The notes beneath the pieces were generated by a model. The model searched no databases and was not told the origin of the DNA. It saw only the letters and a program-made list of their open reading frames with translations. Position numbers and translations under genes: made by a program. 12,829 nt of DNA. Source: Chloroflexota bacterium. GTDB lineage: Bacteria > Chloroflexota > Anaerolineae > Thermoflexales > Thermoflexaceae. Below are positions 12,811-12,829 of this stretch, piece by piece. The stretch's first letter is position 1. Each line of letters starts with the position of its first letter. The stretch spans positions 1 through 12,829 of the forward strand of contig JAUQQB010000040.1 of NCBI GenBank assembly GCA_030550075.1, written 5' to 3'.

Positions 12811-12829
12811 AGTCGCGCGCCGAAGGCGC

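Larger units (their letters stand above)
12527..12829. other. Intergenic region upstream of the HEAT gene
   Basis: No gene is seen in these 303 bases. They contain the 15-mer shared with the CpXC upstream region (12596-12610), a partial family-1 repeat (12664-12678), the palindrome GGAGGGGCCCCTCC (12696-12709), a strong hairpin (12718-12757), a full family-1 repeat (12770-12810) and a small palindrome at the window edge (12817-12829, GCGCC-GAA-GGCGC). Confidence 0.6.

Noticed and set aside
1..12829. CRISPR array, tRNA, rRNA or intact insertion sequence
   Set aside because: No regularly spaced direct repeats, no cloverleaf-like or rRNA-like sequence and no transposase domain were recognised.

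Overview
The window looks like a chromosomal segment of a thermophilic, aerobic Chloroflexota bacterium, possibly Thermoflexus-like. This rests on the Thermus-type ba3 oxidase genes, the high-GC coding regions, the CpXC and HEAT-repeat proteins and the GC-rich intergenic hairpins. It is inferred from protein character only; no marker gene is present.

Left part (343-5122, all minus strand): a respiratory and copper block. In transcription order it holds an Rrf2-family regulator with three clustered cysteines, a 41-residue membrane peptide at 4443-4568 that matches ba3 oxidase subunit IIa, CuA subunit II, a two-CBS-domain protein, and the heme-copper subunit I. After a 231-base gap with a hairpin and an AT-rich promoter-like stretch come a SCO-type thioredoxin-fold protein and a PCuAC copper-chaperone lipoprotein. 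Together these encode a B-type (ba3) cytochrome c oxidase and the factors that load its CuA site. The CBS protein inside the oxidase operon is the unusual element.

Centre (5123-5883): a 761-base divergent intergenic region, lower in GC than its surroundings. It contains a TGTGA-N6-TCACA palindrome (CRP/FNR-like), a small palindrome close to the Rrf2 gene, a long near-perfect hairpin and a doubtful 176-codon open frame.

Right part: on the plus strand, a CpXC-domain protein with a long helical tail, a PyrK-like flavin/iron-sulfur electron-transfer subunit without a neighbouring pyrD, and a zinc-ribbon Nudix hydrolase. On the minus strand, a compact three-gene unit is read from 12526 down to 9234: HEAT-repeat protein, AEC-family transporter, membrane-anchored HExxH metallopeptidase.

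The intergenic DNA is structured. At least three ungapped copies of a roughly 41-bp dispersed repeat (core AGGAGTTACGCAGTTGG) occur at 8355-8395, 9181-9221 and 12770-12810, with partial copies at 8312-8326 and 12664-12678. A second family, an imperfect palindrome of about 50 bp, occurs at 236-285 and 9086-9135. Most transcription units end in a strong GC-rich hairpin within about 65 bases of the stop codon and without a U-tract. No rRNA, tRNA, CRISPR array or intact insertion sequence was seen.
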